Assembly (NCBI GenBank): GCA_030435675.1
Contig: CM059625.1
Coordinates: 17,794,001-17,858,000, forward strand
Length of the DNA: 64,000 nucleotides
Direction: 5' to 3'
Origin: Steinernema hermaphroditum
Taxonomy: Eukaryota > Nematoda > Chromadorea > Rhabditida > Steinernematidae
The notes beneath the pieces are model-generated. The model was given only the letters and a program-made list of their open reading frames with translations. It was not told the origin of the DNA and searched no databases. Position 1 is the stretch's first letter; each line of letters begins with the position of its first letter. The translations under genes and the position numbers were made by a program. Below are positions 51,800-64,000 of the stretch, piece after piece.

Positions 51800-54700
51800 A
51801 TGCTCTTATTTTTGAAGGTGATGAATGGACACTCATTTGCCACGATCGTGCTAACAGTCTCATTCTTTAATGTTGCATATACTCAAGATGGTAAGGTTTT
51901 TTCAAGTAGAACCGATCAGAACACAACTCTTTAGATTGCCAGTTTCCATCATATTATATTGAAAACGAACGGACATTTGAAGGTAAAATAATTGGTCAAC
52001 ACATGTCAACGGAATTAAATGAGTGTATTGGTTTCTGCGAAAAGGTAAGGCTGATAAGCCCATGTGTTTCACACATATTGAATATAGGAATCGAAGTGTA
52101 AGGGTGTTAATTATTTGAATACGATGGCTGATCAACCAGTTTGCTTGCTGATGGATCCATCTGAGCCCGGAAGTATCACTGATTTGCCCATCGATGAGGC
52201 AGTTATGTACAGCGCTGTGAAATTCTGCATTCATGGTACAAACTTTTTGACCAGAAATTAAGTGGTTCAATCCTTATAGACCCGGAAACGGCTCCGAATA
52301 AAAGGTGGACTTTCGAGAAGTTCTACGGCAGGGATGTGGATCAGAAAAAGTATATCCTCGATTTGATAGAGAAGACCACTTTGGATGAATGCTTGTCTGC
52401 GTGCCACAATCAGTGAGTTGGTTATCTTAGCGATATGGTTTGCATGTAAACAGTAGCTCCAATTTGGATTCTCAAAGCATTCGTTAGATGATCTAAAATC
52501 ACATTCAGCAGCTACATTCGTGGCTCATTTACATTCATTTGCTTTACTGACAATCAATTTCTCTTTTGTGCTGTTAGATCTCCTATGTTTGTTTTGGGGC
52601 ATTAGTGAAACTCGTGTTCATTTCAATCGCTACTTCCACAATCCGAAAAATGTGATGGAAGTGTGTCCGACCTAATATTCCGAACTTGTTGCAGCGAACA
52701 CTGTTACGCAACACTGTACTCAGAAAAAACACATCTTTGCCGATTGTCGTCGATTACGCTCCAAAATGTGCAAGTACCAGGACAGTACTTCAAATTCGTC
52801 GACGATACTGACCTCTACGAGATAAATGGAGTCAAGCGTGAGTAATTCTTCGTTAATCCTCATCTCGGACGTCAATTTAGGCTCCGTTGACCGCTCAAGA
52901 TGCACTTTTATGCGCCTTAACCAGGCTGGCATTACCGACGTTTTTGACGCGAAAATTGGAGTCGTCAACGACGCGACCACTTGTGAGCGACTGTGCACCC
53001 TTTGGAGTAGCGGATTCTGTCGCTCCTTTACGTTTGACAAAGAGAAGAAAGTGTGTTACTTGAGTCACGTTACGTCGAGACTTCTTGGAAGGGATCCGTT
53101 CGCTATGGGAAACAAAAACATTACGATGGGAGACCTGGATGATTGCGTGCAATGTAATAAGCAGCAAAAAACAATTCTATATTTACGTTATAACCCATGT
53201 AGATCAACTAAAATGTCGAGCCACCGATCTGATTGTTCGAGGATCAGCCATCAAGATGTTCAAGGGAAAGGTACAGATGAAAAAAGGAAGTTCTGTCCTC
53301 TGTCAGAACGAGATAGGAGGATCATTCGACTTTGAAACGGCAATCCCGTATGGGGAATGTGGAGTAGAAAAAAAGGTCGGTATGACGAAACAAAAAAAAT
53401 TTTTGAAGCTGTTTCTTCCAGATGGACACAGATATGATGTTCAGCGGCACCATTATGGTCAAGGAAGGCAGCACCGACCTCATCACCATCAAGGACAAAG
53501 TGATTCAGGTTCGCTGCATATCTTCCAATGTTCTTTTGTTAGCGAAATGTTATTTTGACTTTACAGGTTAACTGTAGAATGCATCAAGATGTTGAACTGG
53601 TCAACCACCGTTCTCTGACGTTCCATCTCGAGGTGAACAACGGCAACGCGACAGCCGGACCCACTGGGTGAGTTTCATTTGCACTCAAGGACGACTACCA
53701 CTCGACCTTGGCGCGGCAATTGTGGTTTTTATTTGCGGAGGGGTCTAATTCTCCAATTGCGTATATGTGGGTTAGTCGAACGATAATTTGTCAATTTTCG
53801 TTGCAGACATGACGATCCGAGCAATCCGTACATAATTAGCAAATTCAAGGTGCCCGAACGGCAAACGGGACCGAAATATCGACTGGAGGTATTTCGGGCA
53901 AGTGGCCAGCTGGCCGACTTTGTAAGTGCGGGCGATCATGGATATCTGCTTGTGACTGTTAATAAGGTTAGTTCCTATCTGATTTAAACATAACCTTAAG
54001 CGCGTTTGGGAGATTCTACCCAATGATGTGACATGGTAATTAGATAGCCAGTTTTTCTTGCCCTGCGTTTTGGAGTGAAGAAAGTTCACTGTAAAAGAAA
54101 GTAATAAAAAATGTCTGCTACAAAAAGATCAACTTGTACTTCGTCAGCTTTCGTGTGACTTTGTATATGTATGTGTTTAGGTGTCATTTTTCATTCTTCG
54201 AAGCAATTAGTTTTCGGTGTTGCGAATATTCTTGCGGTGCATTTGTTTTCGAGGGCCAAAATTCTCGGTGCATTATCCAACAGAGCGAAAAATTGTTCGC
54301 TGTAATTTTCACATTCTCGAGGCGTAGGTCTGTTTTTTTTCATTTTAAATAACGTAATTGCAGAATGATGAAGAAACACTGGCAGACTTTGTGGTATTGA
54401 ACCTTGTGGCTAAAGACAAGTCGAGCGGCCAGCAGTTTCGACTACTTGACGAAGATGGGTACAATTTAACACTGGTTTGAATTGGAATTCTGTTATTCTA
54501 CTTTAGGTGTCCCATTAATGGAACAGTCACCACATTTGAACGTCTAAACCATCATCAACTGAAAATGTCCATGAAATTTGAGGGTTTTCGAGATCAGGCG
54601 GAAGTGGTATACCAGGCAATTATCAAACCTTGTGGTAGAACATGTCACCCTCACTGCATAGAAGACTTGTATATCCGTAATAACTATACGAAGTATAGTG

Positions 54701-56068
54701 ATTGGTTGATATTGCACCTCAAAAACGACGTGATTACAGGTCCCAAGGTCGGCCAAGGCGAAGCATCGTGTCGATCTCCAGCTCGCGTTATTTTGATTTG
54801 TCGGAAGATTTATACGCTGTCAAGTCGCGCGAGCGAGTGACCATCATGTCAAAGGCAAAGGACGAGGTGAGAATTGACCTGGTTATGATAATCTGAATGG
54901 CAGGGAGGATTCGACAGGTTTTTGACATATCACTTTTCAAATGCTTAAGAGAAGCTCTATATATCGGAAATTTAGATCAAAAGCTATTTTGGGAACTGCT
55001 ATAGCTCTGAAACAACATCGCTTTAATTGTATTTCTTTTCAGGAAGTGACCAAGGAAAAAGTCTCAGCTCGGTCTTTGACCGAGTGTCTCACCGATGATG
55101 TCAGTTGTTTATTCGCAATAATGCTCGCCTTTTCTCAAGTTTTCTTGTTTGTTTCCTGTGCATCGATCGTCTACTTCTATATTCAGGTTAGTTTTATCTA
55201 GAATTCAAAAGGGTGGAAGCGAAAATCGTCCGATTAATGCATTTTCTCTTACTTGCAATCAAAACCAAAAACAGAGAATGACAACACAAAAAAATAAAAG
55301 TTAATTAGAATGCGGAAAAGGGCTAACCGGAACTTCATCTGCTTAAAAAGGGCGAAAATTTCACCCATCGCTTAGCAAGCATAATAGAGAATAGAAAATA
55401 ACACAGTGATTTCATTATGCATGCGAACATACTTATAGATGTTTTTGAATCGAAAAACACGGAACATTTTTAGTACTTTTAGGTGTGATTATCGGACGCA
55501 GATAGTTCATATGAGTGGGCTATAGGTAGCCTGGATATTTTGAGATTTGTCTGTAAATTAAGCATAAAACAAGTACAACATAAACAAGGAATTTGCAAGT
55601 ATATTCTCCAGTATCTCCGATGGGCCTGCAAAATTTCGAACTAATGAGGCAATTAGAGCATATCGCCTTTCTACCCGATTTCCTTTGCCCTTCTACTTTT
55701 GCGTGCCTGCTATTATTTCGGAAGGGCGGCAATTATGGGAAGGAAATTTTTTTGCCGAGTCCAAAACATTCCTCGTTCACAAGAAGGACCTTGGAATTAC
55801 GTCTTTTGACTCCGACTAGCCAAGCAGATAACGGTGAGGCTTGTACTTTTCCATTTCTCGATTACCACTTTCCCGTCTTCAAACTACATAAGTATACTTT
55901 TCGAAATACAACAAGAAACTCTTATTTTAGCAATGGCGTCAAACCACCGCGATGAGAAGGCAAGTTGAAAGCGCCACCTCCGACGTGCAATACGAGTACC
56001 GCGTGAAACATGACAGCGGCTCTCCTATAACTTTAGGACAAGCGGAGAGCGCACATCTCAATAATTGA
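51800..56068 (+). CDS. PAN/Apple and ZP domain transmembrane protein (cuticle or apical-matrix type)
   Basis: There are fifteen exons: 51800-51890, 51935-52044, 52088-52235, 52280-52412, 52695-52837, 52881-53153, 53203-53375, 53422-53508, 53567-53667, 53807-53966, 54364-54458, 54507-54668, 54740-54866, 55043-55186, 55931-56068. They encode 694 aa and all phases close. A signal sequence covers about residues 1-29. Three PAN/Apple domains lie at about 30-116, 117-205 and 210-297, each with paired ECxxxC-type cysteines. A ZP domain spans about 299-555 (KCRATDLIVRGSAI, GECGV, NCRMHQDV, CPINGTVTTFERL). A furin-like RPRR follows at about 563, then a transmembrane helix at about 618-645 and a cytosolic tail of about 45 residues. 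The layout resembles nematode NOAH and LET-653 proteins of the apical extracellular matrix and cuticle. The orthologue is not assigned. Exon 15 follows a 744-bp intron and is supported by its good acceptor and in-phase stop. Confidence 0.9.
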
Positions 56069-57450
56069 TGTGTTAGATGCTCAACGTTATCTAGTCTCTC
56101 GGCATATTTATGCCGGTACCTAATAATGTAATAAGTTCCATGTAATAAAGAAATCGAATGATACTTCTTGAAGAAAGATGTGAATATTAACGCTTTACTC
56201 GTACCGAATGCTTCGAATGCACTTTTCATTTTTCTTTCCTCCATTGTATAAACCTTGATCTTTAGTCAAATCGTGAAAGAAGAGGAAATTGCCTAGAGGG
56301 TTTCAAAAGTTTTTGTCATGAGTCTTTCTACACATGCTCACGGTGTCCTTGTCCTTATGAGGCATGCTGTTTGTCCACACCGTAATTGAATAAGTATGAC
56401 GTTCATGAATCGAAAATATGCTCAACGTACAAGGATGTAGTGTTCACATAAGCGGAAAACATAAAATGTATCAACACGCGCAAAGGAGATTGAGAACGGA
56501 TTATCTTTCAGTAAGTTCCTCAGTTTTGGCCCATTTCGTAAGCAGTTTTATTTTTTGCATCCAAGTTCAAAAGGCTGGCTTCGCACCTTAAATGGTAGTG
56601 ATACGCCGAAAAAGTGAAACTTTCTGATGTGCGATATACATCAGAAAGTGCTTTCTTTGGAAATGTAATGAATTCTACTTTCTCCAAAACATGTAATGTA
56701 TAAAATATTTCTGTTCCCTGCTATCTTTGATCGGTGGTGTATGCGAATGAACGCTGCACTACGTTTCGTACTTTAAGGAAAGACAAGAAATGCCCTTGGC
56801 TGGGTAATTAATCAGCCATTCAGCTGTTGGGGTGCAGAGTTAAAAATTGTCAGTAAAGCGATCTCTATCCACAAACGCGCGCCATTTGATTAAATCATCC
56901 AATATGATTACGTTTTCATCAAGTGCACTAGAGGACAGTTATAGTCTGCGGTCTTTGATGCTTGCTGCGCGAACGCAAGTAGCTCGCTCGCATTCTTTTG
57001 AATGCGAAATCCTCTTTAGGAAATGAGGTGATCTTTAGACTGCCGCACATGATTGAGTAACTTACAAGGCGATCTCTTTCTTTTCGTTCATCATTACAAA
57101 CTGTTCTGAGATGTGTGCTAATGTATAATGTAGCCAATTCAAGCATACCGTAATTCAATTTCAAAGACTAAGTAAGAAGCACGAGACGAACTGGTTCGCA
57201 GTGCTTATCGGCCGTACGAGAAGGTCAATTTAGATACGAACGGCCGATTAGTTTCGTCACAGATAAAACTCAGTGCTACGGTAATCACAGTTAATTAGAT
57301 GCATGATATATTTTCTGGCGATTTCCCAATGGGTGTCCAAGGTGCCACTCCACGCTATTAAATTCTATTTGTTCGAATAGGATTTAAAGATAACGCATAC
57401 GTAGTATAAATTTATTCTCTTATGTACACATAATTGTTTATTTACATAGA
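56069..57450. other. Intergenic between the PAN/ZP gene and the GPCR
   Basis: AT-rich convergent gap of 1.4 kb. No exon or RNA gene seen. A 13-bp TTTCTGATGTGCG/ATACATCAGAAAG-type inverted pair lies near 56617-56650. Confidence 0.4.
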
Positions 57451-60400
57451 TTATTTGCATAAAAGCAAATTTGAAACACGAAAGAAAGGCAGATTCTGGT
57501 TCATGGTTACAGAGCTCTTTCTTCGCAGTGCTTGTCGGCTGCCTGGAAAAGTGGAACATCCCTGTTTGAAACAGATCACCGAACTAACCGATAGCGCTTT
57601 GTGTTTTATGATCGTGGTTTGATGAAGCTGTTTTTTGGCTGAGCGCTTTCGAAATGTCTCCATGAAGATCTCTTTAAATGAGGGGTTCAGCCATGCATAC
57701 AGTACGGGATTTGACACGTTCGTGATCATTGCGATGCTAAAAAATGCGCAGTAGAATATGCATAACCTAGATATTCACGAACCTATGGGCGATCATCGAT
57801 GCTATGTAAGTATAGTTTGTTCCATTACGATTAAAGACTGTACTGTTCTCGTCGTACTCGATTATTAGTGTAACTACATTTTGCGGTAACCAAGCTAGAC
57901 CGAAAATAAGAACCATCGATGCCAGTATTGTGGTAGTTCGTCGTTGCTGCGCGAGTACCATGCTCCGCTGCTTGTCTTCAATTAACGAAGACGCCTTTTG
58001 TTGCCTGATTCCGGAGGCCGATGTTGTCGTCTGTAACAGGCGGACAAAGGATTAGCATCTACGAACAACGAAGCATTTTTTCTACCTCAATGACCGCAGT
58101 CGACGCCTCCAACAAGTGCACTCGCTCATTCAACTTCTTCAGCTTCACGTTAGCGCGTTTACGCAAACGAGAGAAGATGATGTAGTAGCAGACAGCCATT
58201 GAGGCGAACGGGATGAGGAACTGTGCGAAGAGTACGACAAGTGCGTAACCACGTCGTACAGCATGTGTCGGCCAATGTTCCGTACAGTACGTGCCACAAT
58301 AACCGGGATAGCTTTCGAGGTGCATGTAATATCCGTAGGGCAAGGACACAATCACAGAGAAAACCCAAAGGACAATGGCAACTACAGTTGCTCCTCGAAC
58401 GTTCAGAGGATGGCAATGTGGCCGCACTACGAGGATGTATCGGTCAATGGCTATTGAGGATAGACTGATTGTTGAGACGAACATCGAAACGGCCTGAAAA
58501 TAACTTTATGCATTATAATAAAATTTGGCTCTATTATCAAACAGTTGCCGGAATGGTGTGAGCGTTGCCGGATTGGGGGAAGCGTTGCCGGATTAGGGGA
58601 AGCGTTGCCGAAATGGCATGAGCGTTGCCGGAATGGCAGGAGCGTTGCCGGAATGGCAGGAGCGTTGCCGGAATTTTCTTGGCTCTGTTAGGGAGAAGTG
58701 ACCAAAATTGACAGAACTGAATTTAGATTGACAAAACTGAATTTAGATTGACACAACCAAATTTCACGGACAGAATTCATTTAAGTGAGTGAACAGAATC
58801 ACTTTTTTCATCCGGGCGTCTAGGTATTTAAAGTTGCGAGAGAGCCACAGGCGAGCACTGCATTCATTTTTGCGTATGGCTGAACATCCAGGCTTTGTTT
58901 GGCTCCGGCTTAGGCTCATGTCTATGGATTTTATGCGTGCCCTGTAGACGCGGTGGCTTCGGCAAACCCTGGCTTGGCTTAGGCTTGGCAATAGGACTAT
59001 GCCTGTTGATTTAAAGCGAGCCCGAAGGGCGAGCCCTTGTAGTCTTAACAGCAAAGCTCCTGCCATTCCGGCAACGCTTCCTCCATTCCGGCAACGCTTC
59101 CCCCATTCCGGCAACGCTCCTGCCATTCCGGCAACGCTTCCCCCATTCCGGCAACGCTTCCCCATTCCGGCAACGCTCATGCCAATCCGGCAACGCTCAT
59201 GCCATTCCGGCAACTGTTTGATAATAGAGCCTAAAATTTGTACAGTATTCGAAAATTATCGTTAATTATAGAAGCTAAGCTGTTTTGTCTCATCATGCAA
59301 GTCCAGTTTTTCATTTTGACTCTAAATCACTGCTGAGTTCCAGGCAAATCACTGCTGAGTTCCAGGCAGAAATCACACTGATGACCAATTCTCGTAAGTG
59401 ACGCCTTTCATGATCATTATTTATGATCATCAGCAACGTATATCTTGAGATGTTTTGGGCAGACATTAAGTCGTATTTTATTTATGCAATCTACCCTGCT
59501 GAAATAATGACGTCATGCTTGTGATGTCCGCGAGCGGAAGCAATTTTTTCGCTCCGCTAAGATATACACCTGATGTCATCCTAATTAGCACTTACATCAT
59601 CGCTGTTATTGTCGTTTGTTTTCTCAACATTGCTCATTAGGAAGCATCTAATTTATGAATCATCGGCATCGTAAAAGAAATGTGAACCGTGTAATGAGGA
59701 ATTTTAATTTGAGTGCGGTGGAAACACCATGCCAATACTACTAACCTATTGCTGTTAGCGGAAGCGATGTTGCCGCTTGCATATAGTGAGTGACGCTTTC
59801 TGGAGCACTTAATTCCGATAATTATTGCTCCTACATGCAAATCCCGTACTCCTGCATTAGGCAAATTTTCTGGCATTTCGGTGACAACCACAGACCCGTG
59901 GATTGGTCTAATGGGAAGGGAATTTTTCTGAATCTTGTCCCGAAGATCACACTCTGAATGAATATACTAAATACTCCATATCATCAGACATAAACACAAC
60001 AAAAATTTTGTATTAAAACGGTGATAAAATGTTCGTGCAGTCAAGAATCAGGCTCTACCGAAACTTCTGAGTTCGAATTACACGAATAGTAAAGAATAGT
60101 AGATTTACTAAAGATAGGAGTAGATCGATCTTTGGATACTCACACGACTCACTTTAATTTGTACACTTTCAACACTCATCACTAAATGTCACACTTTTAT
60201 GAGCTTATTCGTCATCAATAAGTCAGAGTTTTGTGCAGAGTAATCGCACACAAAAATAGCACCCTAAGATCTTTACGGTCTTGGATGAGAGCTGCATTAC
60301 ACTTAACGGTATTGTACATGTAGTCAGACTATATTTTTCTAAGCGAATATACACATTCGTACCAAGCTGTCAATTGGCCAAGGAGGGCAAATCATTTGAT

Positions 60401-60878
60401 GCGTGTCAAAGGAGATCGCATTAGAAAAGCCTTATCTCGTAAACATGACAGTGCGCGCCGAGTGCTCAATCACATAACCACAGTATATTCCCTTTGCAGG
60501 CGATAATTTAAATAATGAATAGAGTACCTGAGCAAACGGCAGGAGATGGCAGATCGCTTGTCCGAAAAGCCACGTTTTGTAGATGTTGGTGACGGGTGTA
60601 AACGGTAATGACAACAAACACATAATAACGTCGCTGATGGCCAAATTCAGAATGAATATATTTTGTACAGTCTGCAAGTGTCGATGCCTAAGTGTCAGTA
60701 CGACAATCAGCACATTGCCAACGATGCTCAGGACAAAAATATTGAAATACAGAAAGGCAAAGAAGATCATGACCGGAAGGAGGTTGGTAGGGTCAGGATC
60801 GTGGTCGATGTAGTTCACACAGCTCGTCATGGTCGTCAGATCGTTCAATTCCCCTATCGCTACCGTAGTATTGTTCAT
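57451..60878 (-). CDS. Neuropeptide Y/F-like G protein-coupled receptor
   Basis: Four coding exons, 60528-60878, 58086-58493, 57783-58030 and 57451-57736, encode about 430 aa. Rhodopsin-family marks: TM1 GNVLIVVL, TM2 NLAISDVIMCLLSLPFTP, first loop W and Cys before TM3 (KTWLFGQAICHLLPFAQ), TM3 end AIDRYILVVRP, TM4 with VVAIVLWVFSVIVSLP, extracellular loop 2 CGTYC, TM5 FAQFLIPFASMAVCYYIIFSRL, TM6 VLIFGLAWLPQNVV, TM7 NPVLYAWLNPSFKEIF. N-terminal NNT and loop NGTN are glycosylation sites. The LPFTPVTN and FxCHLLPF pattern points to the neuropeptide Y/F receptor group (npr genes in Caenorhabditis), but I do not assign a member. The third intracellular loop (residues about 225-280) is long and basic. 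A 2034-bp intron between exons 1 and 2 contains a foldback element. A TTTTCAG acceptor lies about 10 bases 5' of the ATG. Confidence 0.92.
58527..59231. mobile_element. Foldback-type element with minisatellite arms, inside the GPCR intron
   Basis: The ends are inverted: GGCTCTATTATCAAACAGTTGCC at 58527 and its complement ending at 59231. Each arm is an array of a roughly 21-bp unit, GCGTTGCCGGAATGGCAGGA-like, about six and a half copies on the left (58543-58677) and eight on the right (59053-59218), in opposite orientation. The 375-bp core is related to the repeat at 38447-38990. It has no open frame of note, so it is non-autonomous. Confidence 0.85.
59323..59366. repeat. Two tandem 22-bp units
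   Basis: AAATCACTGCTGAGTTCCAGGC occurs twice directly adjacent, with a partial third start (AAATCACACTGA) following. Confidence 0.75.
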
Positions 60879-63800
60879 AGCGAGAGTCTGAAAACGGAAA
60901 AAATTGGCGACGTGCTTGTTTACACATAACAATGTAATAAACCCGCTGTTTGCAATGCTACATGGGTATGTCGGTGGAGAGACAGACGTCGCAGACTTCT
61001 CACTATAAAGTGGGTGAGACGTGTGTGAACAAGGGGTGGAAGATACAATAAGGCGAAAAAAGCGCGTTTGGCTAATTGGACTGGTGGCCTTTGACACGGT
61101 GCGGCTATGAGGAGTAAAGGGCGGAGAGTGATACGGGGCGGCAAAGTGACAATTTTTGCTTCTCAGAACAATGTGACAAGCGTATAAATTTAATTGAACT
61201 ATGAGAAGACGTGTGCACCTAATTGCGACGAAGGCGCGCTGCACCCACGGACAGAACATCATAATACGCCCGTGATTTTCAGTTATAATACGTAGAAACT
61301 AGAAACAATTATTTATTGTTTTGGGCAGAGCGTGGTTACTAAAGTCGTTCACAACGAAAAGAGGCTTCATTAATAACGCTTGCTCGGTCGTTTGACAAAA
61401 AGGGCCACTCAAACGTGCGCCGCCGATAATTTATCTGCTTTTGCTGATATCGCGATATTCAAGCGTTTTTCGATTGGAGCATGAAGAGGCAGTGCGGGTT
61501 GAGAGGGGTTATCGAAGGCCGGTGGCCTTTCTACACTCTCTTCAGTTATAAAATATTGAAAGCGGAAATTGGTGAGTGCGATAAACATGGACAAGAGTGT
61601 GAAGAGGGCGGGCGATCGGGAATCCCGGCAGGCTGAGACGGAGATGTCTCCCGCCTCCCGCCTTGAAATGCGGCAGAAAGGAAGACACCTTTGATCGAGG
61701 CATAAACTCCTAACTAGTCTCATCGACTCAAGAGCGTAACAGTTCATTTGCATAAGATGAGAGTGAAAAAAAAACAAAAAAATCTTCGTTGAAAGGTGAT
61801 CAAGCGCATAAAAGAAAGCCATTATAATTTCCTCCGTTACGACAATGTAGTTGTGCAGAACGCGTGAAGGAAAGAAGCCGTATAGGTATGGAAGCCCCTT
61901 GAAAACGTCGTAAAACAAAGCAAAAAATCTGAGAAGTATAGAAAAAGTAGTACGCACCTCCCCTTTCAAGGTAGACTCCCGTTTCGTTTCCTCGCACTTG
62001 GAGAAATCACGAGACGCCCGCCCATCGGGTACTGAGAGGCGAACGAACAAATCTGTGCGCAATGATTATAACTATGAAGGAATGGGAGGAGTATGAATGA
62101 TGGAGCTTTAATCATGTAAACGGATAAGTCCGTGGTCAACGAAAAGCAGATGGTCAGAATAACAACCAAAAAGGGCGAAACAAGTCTGCTCACCTCATGA
62201 AGCCTTCGGAGGACATCCTCGATGCGGGCCGAATCGTAGCGATAGTTAAAGGCATGCGATTTCTGCAGCAACACTTGCACCGCCTTATTGTGATGCTCAC
62301 CGTGGCTGATCATGAAACCTGAAGCAATCATAAGACAGGAGTACGAAGAAATAGAGTTCACGAGCGTTACGAAAGCACAGGGATAATGAAGTGAATGGAA
62401 TTCTGTAGTGGAAAATGGAAATTAGGTTAACTGCTCAACGAAAAAAAGCGGGTAAACACTAATTTTTATCTTAAACGACTGCGCGTTCGGCTTTGTTATT
62501 GCATGAAAGTTATCAGACGCATGGTGGTCCTCGAAGAGCCCGTTTTTTCCTTGGTCCGTCTGCGGCACTCCTCCCGTTGTTTTACGTAATAGTAGGTAAT
62601 TACAAGTAGTTCGGCCTCTAAAGTGTTTTGCCCTTCTCATAATTGAGATTTAATGTTTTTACTGAATTAGGTGTATAAAAGATCGTCAAATTGTAGAATT
62701 ACTGTGTTGCAGTGATCGCCATATGGGGTAATCAGTTCGGCATTATATAAAATGCCTGTCAGTAAGTTCTTGAAAGTTGTTATGAAGTAGTATGCCTTGT
62801 TGGGTGACATCAACTGAAAACATTGTGAAAATCGCACGAACAAACTTTTAAAAAGGCTATTGAGAATAATTTTATGTTGGTTTGTGTCGACTTTCACCAT
62901 ATGCCATTTCAAGCATTTCATTTAATTAAAAAATCGCCTTGTTATATTGTTATTCGAACGATCGCATCAGGATGAGGTCACTTGATAAACGTTGGAAGGC
63001 ATTTGATAAAAATGAAACACAACGCGTGCTCACGGAAAATAAAGGTTACCCGACGGAAATATTTTGCCTCGAAACGTTCCGTTGCAAATGTCCTCACTGC
63101 ACGCAAAACAATACAAGATTATTGTTACCAGGAAACCTGTCAAGAAAGAAAAGAACATATCCAGAGTACGCGCTTAGAACATGGAAACACTTTCGACTGT
63201 TTTCTTATAAGAAAGTACAAGTTAAAAAATATTTTTTTAGCTATTCGGATAATGAGAGTTTATTCCGAACATCCAAGGACAAATGTAAAGGGTTCCATGT
63301 TCAGTGTGGAGACATACTTCCTATTTTCTTAGCTTTGTCAGCCGATCAGTCAATAATAATCGTGACAGCTTGTGCACTAATAAACGGTGATGTCACTCAA
63401 CTGAGAAAAGCATTTCCTTCCTATAAAATCGTATAAAAATCGAAATCAATTCACCAGACGAGGAGGACGAATTAGGTGCGCTTAGCCATTCCTCCAAGAA
63501 AGCTTTCATTTGCATAGCGAGATTCACACTTTGCTTCTAAGGTCATAGGATGATATTTGGAGTAAGAAAATAAAAGAATCGCTAATGAATTAACATTTAT
63601 TAAACACTATATTCTGAAATGGTGGTAATTTGATGAGTGAACACAATAAAGTCTTGACTAATTTGTTTTCATTTCATAAGACCTTAAGGTATGGATATCC
63701 TACATGTGCCATACGTAGAATACTTTTTGAGTTTCTGATATCAACGGAATGACAGCAAACAAATTTTGTGGGAAAGCACACAGCAAGTACTTTGATTGCT

Positions 63801-64000
63801 CATTCACTAACATCCGGAATTTTTGAAAACTATGAGCAATATGAGCAGGAATTGCACAAATATCATAACTGCGGATTCTTTCACACTTATAGACGCAGCT
63901 GTTCCTGAGGTCTGCTGATTAACGAACGCTATTGTTGAATTTTTTTAGCTGAAATTATGGGGCAGAGTCCTTTAATGCACTGGACTTACAACCCTACATT
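60879..64000. other. No supported gene to the end of the window
   Basis: The first part is the 5' region of the GPCR gene. A plus-strand frame at 62939-63436 (165 codons, AT-rich, C-x-C-x2-C at its middle) and minus-strand frames at 60920-62361 are open but show no domain, signal peptide or splice structure that I can support. Confidence 0.4.

Noticed and set aside
60432..61262. Reading the GPCR first exon as a 276-codon frame starting at 61262
   Set aside because: The upstream part is low-complexity and shifts the start away from the extracellular N-terminus. The ATG at 60878 follows an acceptor-like site.
62939..63436. 165-codon plus-strand open frame
   Set aside because: AT-rich, no domain, no signal peptide, no splice partners. 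Length alone is weak evidence.

Overview
This window is nuclear DNA of a nematode, most likely a clade V strongylid such as a hookworm or relative. The evidence is multi-exon genes with very short GT-AG introns (many 41-50 bp), pyrimidine-rich AG acceptors placed just 5' of several start codons (the signature of spliced-leader trans-splicing), nematode-type families (supplementary nuclear receptor, insulin-like peptide with an extra cysteine pair, PAN/ZP cuticle-type protein, intron-poor vitellogenin), and RTE, mariner/Tc1 and foldback-type repeats. The species call is inference. All exon structures were spliced by hand, and reading phase was checked across every junction.

1-24 kb is gene-dense and orderly. 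It holds a small secreted peptide (+), a complete CYFIP/Sra-1 (gex-2) gene (-), HCF-1 (-) head-to-head with a BolA-like gene (+), a nuclear hormone receptor (-), the NAD-isocitrate dehydrogenase gamma subunit (+) converging on an atlastin GTPase (-), and a mitochondrial fission regulator-like protein (+). An insulin-like peptide gene follows at 25.8 kb.

26-47 kb is repeat-rich and accessory. It holds a single-exon member of an unrecognised family (about 313 aa) and its decayed duplicate 15 kb away, a mariner relic, a nearly intact RTE-type non-LTR retrotransposon broken by a single stop codon, two large inverted copies of an unclassified repeat, a decayed Tc1/mariner element with recognisable terminal repeats, and an N-terminally truncated vitellogenin-like gene. 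The vitellogenin-like gene keeps a signal peptide and vitellogenin promoter motifs but has one in-frame amber codon.

47-64 kb returns to ordinary genes: a prolidase (-), a PAN/ZP-domain transmembrane protein (+, 15 exons) and a neuropeptide Y/F-like GPCR (-). The large GPCR intron carries a foldback element whose ends are arrays of about 21-bp repeats. The last 3 kb shows no gene I can support.

There is no operon-like or defence-like cluster. The genes are mostly unrelated housekeeping and signalling functions. The most unusual material is the truncated vitellogenin, the foldback/inverted-repeat families, the HCF-1 N-terminal extension and a duplicated cysteine-rich module at 46.5-47.4 kb.
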